Positions 45,573 to 55,620 are shown, counted from the stretch's first letter. The stretch is 64,000 bases of DNA from Marinobacter confluentis (GCF_004785685.1 NZ_SRPF01000004.1:186001-250000); one strand, 5' to 3'. Notes: a model not told the origin generated them from the letters alone. Translations and numbers: made by a program.

Positions 45573-48215
45573 TCAGACAACAACCCCAGTGAATCTGTTT
45601 TCATCAACACCAAGCGTGACTTTTGCCACCGGCTCCCGTGCTGCCAGCTTCTCCAGCAGCGCCAGCGATACCGGCGGCAACAGCTCACCTTCGATAATCG
45701 ATTCCAGCATCCGTGCACCGTTTTCGCTTCGGGTTGCACGGCTGCGGATGGCTTCGACCAGGCCTTCTTCCAGTTCAACCTCTGCCTGGTAACGCTCACC
45801 AATCTGGGTAGCCAGACGGTCGAGTTTGTCGGCGACGATGCGGTTGAGAGTTTCCTCGCCCAGCGGCAGGTAAGGTACCACTTCCATTCGAGCCAGCAGG
45901 GCCGGTTTGAAGAAGTCGGCGAGTTCCGGGTACAGGGCTTCTTCGATTTTCTCCGGCTCGTCCGCATTTTTCACGATGGTCTGGTAGCCCAGATTCGAGG
46001 TGAGGAAGAAGACGACGTTTTTGCAGTCGATCAACCGGCCTTCACCATCTGCCAGTTCGCCTTTGTCGAAGGCCTGGTAGAAGAGGTTGAGGACTTCCGG
46101 GTGGGCTTTTTCGACTTCGTCGAGCAGCACCACCGAATAAGGCTTCTGGCGGATGGCTTCGGTGAGGATGCCGCCTTCGCCGAATCCGACGTAGCCAGGG
46201 GGCGAACCGATCAGGCGGGAGACGGTGTGCTTTTCCTGGTATTCGGACATGTTAATGGTGGTCAGGAACTGGCGGCCGCCGTAGAGCAGTTCAGCCAGTT
46301 GTACGACCGTTTCCGTTTTACCGACGCCGCTCGGGCCTGCCAGCAGGAAGGCGCCCATGGGGCGGCCGGGGCGGCGCAGGTCAGCGCGGGCGGTGAGCAG
46401 GTGCTGGTGCAAGGCCTGAATGGCGGTGTCCTGGCCTTTGATGTGTTGGTACAGGTAGGCCGGCAGATGGGTGACTTTTTCCAGCTCGTCGGCGGTCATG
46501 CGGTTGACCGGGATGCCGGTCCAGTCGGCGATGACTTCGGCGATCTGGCGAGCATCTACCCGGGCGTGGACCAGGGGTTCGTCGGCCTGCAGTTCTGTCA
46601 GTTCCTGTTCAATGGCAGCGGCCTCGCTTTTCAGGTCCGGGGTTTCCTCGGCGGTTTCCGGCCCCTCTTCAACGGTCGTTTCTGCGTCACCAGCGTCGGC
46701 AACATCGTCCGCTAGCAGCTGTTGGCGGATTTCGACCAGTCGTGCGACCAGCTGGCGTTGGTCTTCCCAACGCTGCTCAAGGTTGGCAGCTTCGGTTCCC
46801 AGAATTTCCAGGCGCTCGACCAGTTCCGCTTCGCGGGTCAGATCCACGGTCTGGCCCAGGGTATGTTCCCGGGTCATCAGTTCCTGTTCCATGGCGAGCT
46901 GGTGCAGTTCGCTGCGCACGTGGCTCAGGCGGCGGGGTGGCGTGCTGAGGTTCAGGCTGACCCGGGCGCAGGCGGTGTCCAGTACGTCGATGGCCTTGTC
47001 CGGTAGTTGGCGACCGGCCAGGTAGCGGGCGGACATTTCGGCAGCGGCCTTCAGGGCGCTGTCGGCGATCAGGACCTGGTGGGACTGTTCATAAACCGTG
47101 CGCAGGCCACGCAGGATATGAACCGCCTGCTCTGGACTCGGTTCGTCCAGCGCCACGGGCTGGAAGCGACGGCTCAGGGCCGGGTCTTTTTCGAAGTATT
47201 TCTTGTACTCGCGCCAGGTGGTCGCCGCGATAGTGCGCAGTTCGCCGCGGGCCAGGGCGGGCTTGAGCAGGTTGGCGGCGTCAGAGCCGCCTTCACTGTT
47301 GCCAGCGCCGATCATTGTGTGGGCTTCGTCGATAAACAGGATGATGGGCGTGGGCGAGCTTTTCACCGCTTCGATCACGCCTTTCAGGCGCTTCTCGAAC
47401 TCGCCTTTGACTGACGCACCTGCCTGCAGGGCGCCCATGTCCAGGGTCCAGAGTTCTACTTTGGCCAGGCGCTCCGGTACGTCACCGTTGACGATGCGCT
47501 GGGCCAGGCCTTCGACCACGGCGCTTTTGCCTACGCCGGCATCGCCCACCACAATCGGGTTGTTCTTGCGGCGACGGCAGAGAATGTCGATCATCTGGTC
47601 GATTTCCGCGTCCCGGCAGACTACCGGGTCGAGTTTCTTGTCCCGGGCCCGTTGGGTAAAGTCGGTGGCGTAGCGCTTCAGCGGGTCCATATCCACCTGG
47701 ACCTGGGCGCCTTCCGCCGGGCCGTCTTCGGCTCGGGGCTGTTCAACAGAGCCTTTGGTCATCCGGTCAAACTGACGGCGAAGCTGCTCGCGGTTGATGT
47801 CTTTCAGGCGCTGGCTGACTTCTGGCATCAGGTAACGGTCTGCATTCAGCAGCAGTGCCAGCAGGATGGCGCCGGAACGGAGGTTGGTGTGGCCCAGTTC
47901 GGTGGAGGCGACCAGCCAGGCGTCCTGCAGCAGATCAATCAGCAGCGGCGAGAAAGACGGATAGGGTTCGGCCGTCTGGCGCTCGCCGTTGAGGCTGTCA
48001 CCGATCACCGGCTGCAGCGTCAGGTGATCCACCTCGGTGTTTTCCAGAATCTGGCGGACGTCGGAAAACGGCGTGTCCAGCAATTTGAACAGCAGGTGCG
48101 CGGGTGTAATTTCCGCGCCCTGGCGGCTGATGCACAGCGCCGCTGAGCTTTCCAGGCCCTGGCGGCAAATCTCGTTTAGGCGCCCGATAAGCGCCGGTAG
48201 TTCTACCCGAATCAC
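45573..48215 (-). CDS. clpV: T6SS AAA+ unfoldase TssH (ClpV)
   Basis: An 880-residue Hsp100 that disassembles contracted TssBC sheaths. It has a ClpV-type N-domain, two AAA modules with Walker A GDAGVGKSAVVEG and GPSGVGKTETVVQ, a coiled-coil middle domain and a Clp C-terminal domain. The start is GTG at 48215 (MIRVELPALIGRLN) with AAGGAG six bases before it; no ATG fits the family start. Its stop is followed by the hairpin repeat. Confidence 0.96.
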   Translation of the reverse strand: MIRVELPALIGRLNEICRQGLESSAALCISRQGAEITPAHLLFKLLDTPFSDVRQILENTEVDHLTLQPVIGDSLNGERQTAEPYPSFSPLLIDLLQDAWLVASTELGHTNLRSGAILLALLLNADRYLMPEVSQRLKDINREQLRRQFDRMTKGSVEQPRAEDGPAEGAQVQVDMDPLKRYATDFTQRARDKKLDPVVCRDAEIDQMIDILCRRRKNNPIVVGDAGVGKSAVVEGLAQRIVNGDVPERLAKVELWTLDMGALQAGASVKGEFEKRLKGVIEAVKSSPTPIILFIDEAHTMIGAGNSEGGSDAANLLKPALARGELRTIAATTWREYKKYFEKDPALSRRFQPVALDEPSPEQAVHILRGLRTVYEQSHQVLIADSALKAAAEMSARYLAGRQLPDKAIDVLDTACARVSLNLSTPPRRLSHVRSELHQLAMEQELMTREHTLGQTVDLTREAELVERLEILGTEAANLEQRWEDQRQLVARLVEIRQQLLADDVADAGDAETTVEEGPETAEETPDLKSEAAAIEQELTELQADEPLVHARVDARQIAEVIADWTGIPVNRMTADELEKVTHLPAYLYQHIKGQDTAIQALHQHLLTARADLRRPGRPMGAFLLAGPSGVGKTETVVQLAELLYGGRQFLTTINMSEYQEKHTVSRLIGSPPGYVGFGEGGILTEAIRQKPYSVVLLDEVEKAHPEVLNLFYQAFDKGELADGEGRLIDCKNVVFFLTSNLGYQTIVKNADEPEKIEEALYPELADFFKPALLARMEVVPYLPLGEETLNRIVADKLDRLATQIGERYQAEVELEEGLVEAIRSRATRSENGARMLESIIEGELLPPVSLALLEKLAAREPVAKVTLGVDENRFTGVVV

Positions 48216-48225
48216 AGTGATCTCC

Positions 48226-49068
48226 TTATTTCGGGAGTTGTTCCAGTACGCTGAGCACATCCCTGATGCGTTCGTTCAGCGCCACGTTATAGAGCCAGTA
48301 AACACCGCCCATGGCCGCCAGAAACAGACCGCCGATACTCCATAGCGGCAGGCCGGTTCTAAGGCGGTTACGCGCCGGGGCGACATTGTCCAGGGCGCTG
48401 GCCAGGGGCTGCGGTTCCTGGTCCGCCCGCAATGAGCGGATCTGTTCATTAAGGCCGCGAATGATCTGCTCGTATTCGTCCCGGCCGTTGTCCATGACCT
48501 TGTAGCGGCCTTCAAAACCCAGGCACAGGCACAAGTGGATGAATTCCAGCATGTCGCGATAACGTTCCGGCTCCTGCTCCATGCGGGAGGTAATCGCGAA
48601 GACTTTTTCGCCGCCCCAGGTTTCATTGTGAAAACGGGACAACAGCGAGTGCTGGGACCAGATGCTGTGGGCGCCCCAGTCGGTGCCCAGAACGGCTTCA
48701 TCAATAAAGGCGCAAAGCACGTAGCGATAGGCCACCACGGTGGGGCGCTCATAGCCCTGCTCCACCAGTTCCCGATCGATGGCGGCCACTTCGTCCACCA
48801 CCTGCTGGTAAAGCTGTTCAACACCCCGAAAATCCGCCAGCCGACGGACACGAATGACCAGCCCAAGCAGCGGCGTGGCGGCATCGATCAGCCGGTTGTC
48901 TTCCAGCCCGCGCAGCTGGAATTGCTCATCCCCCAATCCGGACTCCTGATCCATATCGGGGTTCCGGGAATCGGCGAACAACAGGTCATCAAATGCACTG
49001 TCGCCGCTTTCCCGGGCGCCGTCTCTTGAGCCGTTAGAGGGTGAATCCATCACCGGTGCATTGGCCAT
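48226..49068 (-). CDS. tssL: T6SS membrane-complex protein TssL (DotU/IcmH)
   Basis: A 280-residue inner-membrane protein with a cytoplasmic DotU domain (RVRRLADFRGVEQLYQQV, YVLCAFIDEAVLGTDWG, SLLSRFHNETWGGEKVF, FIHLCLCLGFEGRY) and one C-terminal helix (WSIGGLFLAAMGGVYWLY). The short periplasmic end lacks a fused OmpA domain, so peptidoglycan binding must come from another protein. GGAG precedes the ATG. Confidence 0.95.
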   Translation of the reverse strand: MANAPVMDSPSNGSRDGARESGDSAFDDLLFADSRNPDMDQESGLGDEQFQLRGLEDNRLIDAATPLLGLVIRVRRLADFRGVEQLYQQVVDEVAAIDRELVEQGYERPTVVAYRYVLCAFIDEAVLGTDWGAHSIWSQHSLLSRFHNETWGGEKVFAITSRMEQEPERYRDMLEFIHLCLCLGFEGRYKVMDNGRDEYEQIIRGLNEQIRSLRADQEPQPLASALDNVAPARNRLRTGLPLWSIGGLFLAAMGGVYWLYNVALNERIRDVLSVLEQLPK

Positions 49069-49071
49069 GTT

Positions 49072-50406
49072 TTAGCTCCTGATTGCCCAGAACTGCATTT
49101 CCATACCCGGGAAGCTGCCCGCCACGTGGAAGGCAAAGCCGCTGGCGTTGTCCAGCATCTGCCAGGCCTGGCTCTGATCGTCCAGCCGGAAGTACACAAA
49201 CCCGGCGTGATAAGGCAGCTGACGCGGTGCCACCGGCAGTGGCGTCAGTGGTACACCGGGCAGTTGCAGGCTGATGAGGTCGCGAATCTTCTCCACCGAC
49301 GCCACCTTGCATTGCTGGGTAAACTGTTTGCGCAGATCGTCCAGCGGCATGTCTGCCTTCACCGCCAGGATGAATTCCGCCTGCCCGATCAGCTGAGCGT
49401 CCTGGATTGGCGCAACGGTCAGGCCGTACTGGCGCTGCTGCAGCTGGATGGCCAGGGCGCGCGGTTCCAGAACCGTGCTCAGGGACTGTCGCAGCACCTG
49501 CATCAGCGGAGTAAAGCTGTCTTCCGGCAGGTCGTGGTCGTAAGCCGTGAATTCCTGAGGCAGCCGGTTTTCATCGGTAAACGTCACCAGTTCCCCGCAA
49601 AGCTCCAGCAGGGCTTCGTAGAGCCGTTCCGGATGAAGCTGGCGCAGCCGGGCCAGATGCATAAATTTCGGGTGTGCCCGGTTCAGCATCTGCAGCAGCA
49701 TGAAATCGGCAACGTCTGCCACCCCACCCTGGCCGGGGGCGCCCACACGCTCGGCGATGTTCTTGGCGCGTTCACGCATCAGGCCGGCCATCTCGCCCAC
49801 AAAACGCTGAAGGCGTGGCGCGGCGCGAACGCTGAGCATGGTGGGCACGAAGTTCGGGTCCATCACCAGACTACCGTCCGGGCGTTTTTCCAGGATCCGG
49901 CCGATGGCCAGGGCGGCGTAGGCGCTGCGATCGTCCCGTTCCAGCATCAGGCGCGGGGCAACCCGGGCCACATCAATGGCGTGGGAATCGCCGTCGATGG
50001 AGTGCAGGTCGCGGACTTCCGAACTCTGGGCCCGAAAGCGCCCGGCAATCGCGGCTTCCGGCCACTCCACTTCCGCCAGGCTTTCGCTGCCCAGTGGCAG
50101 AGCCAAGTAAACCACCTGGTTCGCCACCGAGGCGTCGGTGATTTCCAGCGGCTCCGGCATAACGTCGTCTTCCGGCAGGCAGAAGCGGGTGCCGTCGGGA
50201 AACAGGCCGCTAGCCCGGACCAGGCCGACCCGCCCGAAACTCAGGTATTCGGCGTTCAGTTGCAGGTCGCTGAAGCCATACAGGAAGTCAGAGACCGCCA
50301 GGGCTCGCTCGTTGATCTGGTGTTCCAGGTAACGCTGTTGTTGCTGGAAGTGCTGCGGCTTGATAAACAGCCCGTCACTCCAGACGACTCGGTTGGTTGC
50401 AGACAT
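49072..50406 (-). CDS. tssK: T6SS baseplate protein TssK
   Basis: A 444-residue baseplate subunit linking the baseplate to the TssLM membrane complex. The opening VVWSDGLFIKPQHFQQQQRYLEHQI is the family hallmark, and the C-terminal domain includes CKVASVEKIRDLISLQLPGV. Its start overlaps the tssJ stop (TGATG). Confidence 0.95.
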   Translation of the reverse strand: MSATNRVVWSDGLFIKPQHFQQQQRYLEHQINERALAVSDFLYGFSDLQLNAEYLSFGRVGLVRASGLFPDGTRFCLPEDDVMPEPLEITDASVANQVVYLALPLGSESLAEVEWPEAAIAGRFRAQSSEVRDLHSIDGDSHAIDVARVAPRLMLERDDRSAYAALAIGRILEKRPDGSLVMDPNFVPTMLSVRAAPRLQRFVGEMAGLMRERAKNIAERVGAPGQGGVADVADFMLLQMLNRAHPKFMHLARLRQLHPERLYEALLELCGELVTFTDENRLPQEFTAYDHDLPEDSFTPLMQVLRQSLSTVLEPRALAIQLQQRQYGLTVAPIQDAQLIGQAEFILAVKADMPLDDLRKQFTQQCKVASVEKIRDLISLQLPGVPLTPLPVAPRQLPYHAGFVYFRLDDQSQAWQMLDNASGFAFHVAGSFPGMEMQFWAIRS

Positions 50407-50939
50407 CAGGATTCATCCGACCTTCTGAGTTGAACTTCACGATCGCGCAGGTTGACCAGCAGGTGGTAACGACCGCCCATGGGATCCACTTTCACCACCT
50501 TCTTCCACTGGGAAAGGTTGGGATAGGCGTAGAAAGCGATGACACCGATGAAGCGGGTTTCCTCGTCAATGTCGAAGGGTTCGATAAACTTGAACTGGCC
50601 GGGCACCAGGGTGTAATCGCTGTGGTCGATGTAGTTGCGACCCAGGGAGGGTTCCAACTCGCCCAGCAGCTGATCAAAATCCGCCGCCATCAGGCGGGAG
50701 CTGTCCCGCATCTCGATGATCTGGAAAGCGATCGGTGTTGGGGCCAGGGATTCATTCGGATTCACATCCGGCTCCGCCACCATGGTCAGGTCGACGCGGC
50801 TGGGCAGGTCTTCCGCATAGCCCACGGGGATATCCGGATCCCACATGACTTTCGCGGTTTTGGTGACCGCGTTGTAGGGCGTGCTACAGCCCGCCAGAAA
50901 AAGGACGGCAACCAGCAAATTCCATTTGCAGTACTTCAT
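50406..50939 (-). CDS. tssJ: T6SS outer-membrane lipoprotein TssJ
   Basis: A 177-residue lipoprotein: signal peptide with lipobox LAGC (Cys near residue 18) and a transthyretin-like beta sandwich (VDLTMVAEPDVNPN, PIAFQIIEMRDSS, IGVIAFYAYPNLSQWKKVV). It anchors the TssM periplasmic domain to the outer membrane. It overlaps tagH by four bases (ATGA). Confidence 0.93.
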   Translation of the reverse strand: MKYCKWNLLVAVLFLAGCSTPYNAVTKTAKVMWDPDIPVGYAEDLPSRVDLTMVAEPDVNPNESLAPTPIAFQIIEMRDSSRLMAADFDQLLGELEPSLGRNYIDHSDYTLVPGQFKFIEPFDIDEETRFIGVIAFYAYPNLSQWKKVVKVDPMGGRYHLLVNLRDREVQLRRSDES

Positions 50940-52210
50940 GACAGATCTTCCCTCTGTAATTGGCGCAGTTGTTGGTCGTAGGCCTGTTCAAAGACCTCCT
51001 GAAAAAGGCGTTCAAATCCCTGCTGACGGCTGGAACTCAACTCCTCGTAATAGTGTTGGTACATTTCCCAGGCCCAGTTGCCCTCCGGCTCGTCGGTTTT
51101 CAGCCCACGGCGGTAACCGTGGAAGCGGCGCAGCAGCGCCTGGGGTGAAAAAGCGTGCAGGATGGCATTGAGCCCTTCCCTGATGGCGACCTGGGTTGCC
51201 ATCTGGTGGTGGTGCAGGCTCTGCAGGCTCTCACTGACCGCGGCAGGGGCCGACAGATGCACCGGGCTGCGCTGGCTGGCGAATAGGGTCTGGACGGTGT
51301 CGCCATAGTCGCCGCCCAGGCGCAGTGGATTGTCCTCGATAGGCTGCAGGCGGGTGCGCAGGGCCTGATGGCGGCTGTCCTCCCCCTGATGCAACGCCAG
51401 CAGGCCTTCCACCGTTGCTTTTAACGTCTGCCCGGCTTCTTCCAGAAAAAGCCGCAGGTCATCACTGTTCTCAAACGACAGATGGCTGTCCATACCGCGC
51501 ATGAGCGGCGCGCCACTGATGTGGTTGCGGCTCTGGTCAGGTGCTTCCGACTCGACCTGTCTGGTTCTGTTTTCCGACATCCTGTCTTTTCCTCCCTGGC
51601 GGATTGGCAGCCCGATAGCCACATCCCGGTTTTCACGATATTCATCCGTGACCGTTGTGGTCACGCCTGCACTCCTATCAGGCCGGGGCTCTTCCCACGC
51701 CAACATCGGGTCTTCGCTGACGGCCTCTCCCGGTGCAGGCCTGAATTCTTGCATGGGTTCGTCACCGAAAAACTGTGCTTCGCGGCGTTCAGCCCGGACC
51801 AGATCGCCTTCATCCACATCCACCAATGACGAGTCTTCAGTGTCTTCGCCAAATTCGGCGGCCGCCTGGCGCTGATCAAACACCTCAGCCTTGAGCTGAT
51901 AGCGCCCGATGGTGATCAGGTCGCCACTTTTCAGCCGAGCCCTGCGGCCGCGACCTACCGGCTGGGTGCCACTGTTGATATAAGTGCGGCCGCTGCGGTC
52001 AATCAGGCAGAAAACACCGTCCATAAAGCGCACTTCCGCATGGCCCTGAGCGGCGCCAGTGCGATGGGAGGACAGCCGCCAGGTGTCGCTTTCGGCGCTG
52101 CCAATGGAGCCACCGGACACCCCGAAGACGTGTTCACGGCTCGCACCACTGGCAACCTGGGTGGGGTTGCTGACCACCAGTTTCAGGTTGCGATCTGTTT
52201 GATGTTCCAT
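50936..52210 (-). CDS. tagH: T6SS FHA-domain protein TagH
   Basis: A 424-residue protein with an N-terminal FHA phosphothreonine-binding domain (HAEVRFMDGVFCLIDRSGRTYIN, LKSGDLITIGRYQL) and a C-terminal helical domain of the VasC/ImpI type. In threonine-phosphorylation-controlled systems the FHA protein is the target of kinase PpkA, but no ppkA or pppA is present here, as in V. cholerae, so its role may be structural or regulatory by other means. Confidence 0.9.
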   Translation of the reverse strand: MEHQTDRNLKLVVSNPTQVASGASREHVFGVSGGSIGSAESDTWRLSSHRTGAAQGHAEVRFMDGVFCLIDRSGRTYINSGTQPVGRGRRARLKSGDLITIGRYQLKAEVFDQRQAAAEFGEDTEDSSLVDVDEGDLVRAERREAQFFGDEPMQEFRPAPGEAVSEDPMLAWEEPRPDRSAGVTTTVTDEYRENRDVAIGLPIRQGGKDRMSENRTRQVESEAPDQSRNHISGAPLMRGMDSHLSFENSDDLRLFLEEAGQTLKATVEGLLALHQGEDSRHQALRTRLQPIEDNPLRLGGDYGDTVQTLFASQRSPVHLSAPAAVSESLQSLHHHQMATQVAIREGLNAILHAFSPQALLRRFHGYRRGLKTDEPEGNWAWEMYQHYYEELSSSRQQGFERLFQEVFEQAYDQQLRQLQREDLS

Positions 52211-52225
52211 ATCCTCAAATCCTTG

Positions 52226-53242
52226 TTAGCGGCGAATCTGCAGGCGAACCGCCGGCAGCTCACTGGCCTTGTCCGGCGTTACAAACGAGTTCCAGCCCAG
52301 CCGGATGTCGTTCCCCAGTTCCATGGGTCGGATGTCCTTTTCCCGCATCTGCAGTTCCAGGTCGTAGGCCAACTGTTCCCGGGTAACAAACTCAACCAGC
52401 TTCACCAGGCGTTCGTGTTCCTCTCCATCCGGCAGAAACTCTGCGAACCGCTTGCGATCCAGGTTGCGGATGCGCAGCACGAACTTGCCGCTGCGATCCC
52501 GGATGGCGGAACCCACAAGAGTGTCATTCCCCAGGCTGCCGTTGGCCTGCCCCAGCCGGGTCTGCTGATCACTGGGAATCTGCACCTTGCGCAGTACCCA
52601 CTGTTCAATTTCCACGCTGTCGAGATCAAAGCAGTGACCGATGATGCCGCTGACCACTTCCGGCGAGCGGCTGCGGCCCGCCATCAGCCCGGCGTAAGCC
52701 AGCATCTTTGACCAGTTGACCGGCGTTGCCTGGCGCAGCTTCGGATCACTCAGGCCCACCAGGGCAAAAATGTGATCGGAAAAGCCGTCCGAGGCTTCCG
52801 GGCGGAATCGCACGTAGTAGCGGTATTTGCGCCAGGCCCGGTGAAACAGGGTCACCAGGCGGTGATTGAAGAAATCCAGAAAATGCCGACGCACGCCCAG
52901 ATTCTGCCCCGCTTCCCATGCAAGATCTTCCAGGTAGTAACCCGGCAGCGGCGACTGGGCGCCGTGCAGGCCAAGAAAGCTGACTTCGAGCTGATAAGGC
53001 GCGTGTTCGTGTTCCGGCGACGCCGCCGACACCACATCGCTGCCCGGAAAGCCCAGCCCGGCAGAGGCGGAAAACCGGATACGCTCCTGTTGGGGCTGCT
53101 CGTCCTGAGCCCGCTCCAGATCGTCACCGTGGTGCCGGTGGATCAGGTCCACCAGCTGGAAAAAGTTGTAGCGCCGTGCATTGCCCAGTACGGGTTGCAG
53201 TTCGGCTACATCAGAGGCTGCTGGCCTTGCTGTAACGTCCAT
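52226..53242 (-). CDS. tssG: T6SS baseplate protein TssG
   Basis: A 338-residue baseplate wedge subunit (ImpH/VasB family). Hallmarks are NFFQLVDLIHRH near the start, EVSFLGLHGAQSPLPGYYLED, FLDFFNHRLVTLFHRAWRKYR and a C-terminal VTREQLAYDLELQ. Its first 37 bases overlap the end of tssF, so the two are translationally coupled and probably made together. Confidence 0.95.
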   Translation of the reverse strand: MDVTARPAASDVAELQPVLGNARRYNFFQLVDLIHRHHGDDLERAQDEQPQQERIRFSASAGLGFPGSDVVSAASPEHEHAPYQLEVSFLGLHGAQSPLPGYYLEDLAWEAGQNLGVRRHFLDFFNHRLVTLFHRAWRKYRYYVRFRPEASDGFSDHIFALVGLSDPKLRQATPVNWSKMLAYAGLMAGRSRSPEVVSGIIGHCFDLDSVEIEQWVLRKVQIPSDQQTRLGQANGSLGNDTLVGSAIRDRSGKFVLRIRNLDRKRFAEFLPDGEEHERLVKLVEFVTREQLAYDLELQMREKDIRPMELGNDIRLGWNSFVTPDKASELPAVRLQIRR

Positions 53243-54978
53243 GTGTACCGTTCCTGGTTGTCTTCGTTCACCACTTCCAGGTGGTGAAATGCGTTAATAC
53301 TGGCGTAAAGCGCAAAGAACTGGCTGAGCACCGTGCCAAACATATACAGGTCGCCTTCCGAGGCGAACGACTGCTGATCCAGCTTCATCACCGAACGGAT
53401 GCCCCTTACCGGCAGGCCACGGATCATTCGGTCCACCGGGTTGGTTTCAATGTCGAGAATGCCGGAAAGACGCTTCCGGGAAATTCGCTCGGCCTGGCGA
53501 TCGACCAGCGCCCGGAAGTCATAAACCCGCAGCACGGTTCTCAGAGCGTCCACGTCCAGCAGCGACAGATAATTCAGGGACAGGTTGGAAATCAGTGTCC
53601 ACAGCAGGCTGCCGTCTAACGTTGGGCGCAGTGTTTGCGTCGGCCGGGTGATGTTGCTGAAAGATGCAAACGCCGGGGTGCTTTCTGTCGCCATGGAGAT
53701 TTCACCCACGGCCAGCTGATGTGGCAACTGGCGGTTGGTGCAGGTCAGGGTCAGTGACACCGCTTCCTGGCGATTCATGCATTCGGACTCGTCGCCGCGT
53801 ACAAACGAAATATAGTGATCGAAACCATCCCCGCGCACGCTGTCACGGGCCTTGACCCGGTAATAAAGCGCCTTTCGCCCACGCTCCCGCTCCACTTCGT
53901 GCTGGAAGCTTTCAAACGCAGTGTAGATACGCGGCTCGCCCAGCCCGCTGCGACCTTCCAGCCAGCCTTCCACCTGCTCAATGTTGAACACTTCATAGTG
54001 CTCCGGTGATCGACTGGAGGGCGCGATCCGGTATTCGGTCTGGCGGCCGTTCAGATCAACCGGATCGGCTTCGTGGCTGAACAGATTGATGGCCGGGGTG
54101 CAGTAAAGCTGGAAATTCTCGGCGCGGATTTTCACATCCGGCGGCAGAATCCGGCTGAAATGGAAACGCAGGCTGATTTCATCGGCCTGGACTGCTGGCA
54201 GCCTGGGGGCCAGGCCCTGTAGATCTACAAACCGGAAGGCTTCAGGGAAGCTCAGATATTCCTGCAGAATCCGGTAACCGGGATAGGCGTTTTTCGGATA
54301 CGGCAGCAGTGCTTCGTCGCTGGCAAATCCGACCGGCTGCAGCAGGCTCGATGGAATGGTGTAGGTTGCATCACCAACGGTCAGTTCGACTTTCTGCAGG
54401 TAGTGGTTCAGCCACAGGTACAGGGTTTCGCCAATATGGTTTTCACCGCCTAAATAGAAGCGCAGATTTTCCAGACCTATGACGTTCAAGGGCTGATCTG
54501 TGTGCAGCGCCAGGTCGACGGTGACGGAAGACACTTCACGGGAATGCTCGGCGTGGGCGTCGGCCACGGTCAGTGGCAAGACGTCAACGGCTCGGCAGGT
54601 GCGGAACCGGCACTGGGTCTGGCGGCTGGCGTCGCCCAGGGGGCGGCTTTTGATTTCGGTGTGGCGTTCGACCCGCTGGCGTTCACTGATGGCGTGAAGC
54701 TGGGGATCGAAGCGCATGATGGTGCAGCTGGGTACTGGCCTTAAATAGTTGGGCCACAGCATGTTGAGCAGCGAATGGGTCAGTTCCGGAAACTCGTCCT
54801 CGACCTTCTCGCGGAGCTTGCCTGTGAGAAAAGCGAAGCCTTCCAGCAGCCGTTCAACGTCCGGGTCGGTGCTTTGCTCAGAGAGAAAACGGGTCAGCTG
54901 AGGATGCGCATCGGCAAACTCCCGGCCCTGCAATCTGAGAAAACTGAGTTCGTCCCTGTAAAACCGATTCAACTTCAT
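53206..54978 (-). CDS. tssF: T6SS baseplate protein TssF
   Basis: A 590-residue wedge subunit (ImpG/VasA family). It begins LNRFYRDELSFLRLQGREFA and includes DPDVERLLEGFAFLTGKLREKVEDEFPELTHSLL and the LWPNYLRPVPS block. It works with TssG and TssE around the VgrG hub. No clear ribosome-binding site precedes the ATG; the second hairpin repeat lies 61 bases upstream. Confidence 0.95.
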   Translation of the reverse strand: MKLNRFYRDELSFLRLQGREFADAHPQLTRFLSEQSTDPDVERLLEGFAFLTGKLREKVEDEFPELTHSLLNMLWPNYLRPVPSCTIMRFDPQLHAISERQRVERHTEIKSRPLGDASRQTQCRFRTCRAVDVLPLTVADAHAEHSREVSSVTVDLALHTDQPLNVIGLENLRFYLGGENHIGETLYLWLNHYLQKVELTVGDATYTIPSSLLQPVGFASDEALLPYPKNAYPGYRILQEYLSFPEAFRFVDLQGLAPRLPAVQADEISLRFHFSRILPPDVKIRAENFQLYCTPAINLFSHEADPVDLNGRQTEYRIAPSSRSPEHYEVFNIEQVEGWLEGRSGLGEPRIYTAFESFQHEVERERGRKALYYRVKARDSVRGDGFDHYISFVRGDESECMNRQEAVSLTLTCTNRQLPHQLAVGEISMATESTPAFASFSNITRPTQTLRPTLDGSLLWTLISNLSLNYLSLLDVDALRTVLRVYDFRALVDRQAERISRKRLSGILDIETNPVDRMIRGLPVRGIRSVMKLDQQSFASEGDLYMFGTVLSQFFALYASINAFHHLEVVNEDNQERYTWTLQQGQQPLM

Positions 54979-55039
54979 AGAACTACTACACCAAGTTCGA
55001 TTGCGGGCCTGATATTTCCCGCTGACTCCGAGCTCAGGT

Positions 55040-55134
55040 CAGGTGTGGCTCCCAAAAGACGCTCCTTCGGCCCATCCTTGGGGCGCTTGGGCTCCGCCAT
55101 CCTTGGCTCCGCACACTTTTGGGAGCCACACCTG
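55040..55134. repeat. Long-armed hairpin repeat, copy 2 (tssE-tssF gap)
   Basis: Perfect 19-base inverted arms (55040-55058 and 55116-55134) around an interior that shares GCTCCGCCATCC(T)TGGCTCCGCA with the element at 45452-45550. The arm sequences differ between the copies yet stay complementary within each. It lies in the only large gap inside the tssE-tssF part of the operon. Confidence 0.75.
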
Positions 55135-55176
55135 CCCTGACCTCTCATCCTTGTCCGATAGCTACTTCCTTTGAAT

Positions 55177-55617
55177 TCACATCACCCGGTAGTAGCGCTT
55201 GTCATCCAATAACAAATCAATGGTCGTTTTATCGTCTTCCGAACCCACCCTCAGGTAGACCGTTACCTGGAACCGAAGCTGCAATGGGTCCGGCCCCTGG
55301 GGCATGGCCATTACGTCGACCCGGCTCACTCTGGGTTCGAATTTCTCAATACACTGCCGAATGGCGCCTCGAATGCGGATGCTCAGGTCGTGGGTACCCA
55401 GGGTGGCGTCGTTGAAGTCCACCAGGCCAAGGTCTGGTACGCTCTGGCTGTTGCCCGGATGGGCATTCAGCAGGCGTACCAGGTGGCGTTTGATGGAATC
55501 CACCACATGGGTGACTTCTCCCATGCTCTGCCCCGCTGGCTCGGCAGCCTGTTCCAGTCGTTCGAACAGGCTGCCGCCCGGAACCTGAACACCGTCTGCG
55601 CCGGTGTTCATGGACAT
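55177..55617 (-). CDS. tssE: T6SS baseplate protein TssE
   Basis: A 146-residue gp25-like lysozyme-fold baseplate subunit without lysozyme activity. Recognisable are SLFERLEQA at the start, VKRHLVRLLNAHPGNSQSVPDLGLVDF and IRQCIEKFEPRVSRV. AAGGA sits seven bases before the ATG, three bases after the tssC stop. Confidence 0.93.
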   Translation of the reverse strand: MSMNTGADGVQVPGGSLFERLEQAAEPAGQSMGEVTHVVDSIKRHLVRLLNAHPGNSQSVPDLGLVDFNDATLGTHDLSIRIRGAIRQCIEKFEPRVSRVDVMAMPQGPDPLQLRFQVTVYLRVGSEDDKTTIDLLLDDKRYYRVM

Positions 55618-55620
55618 GGA

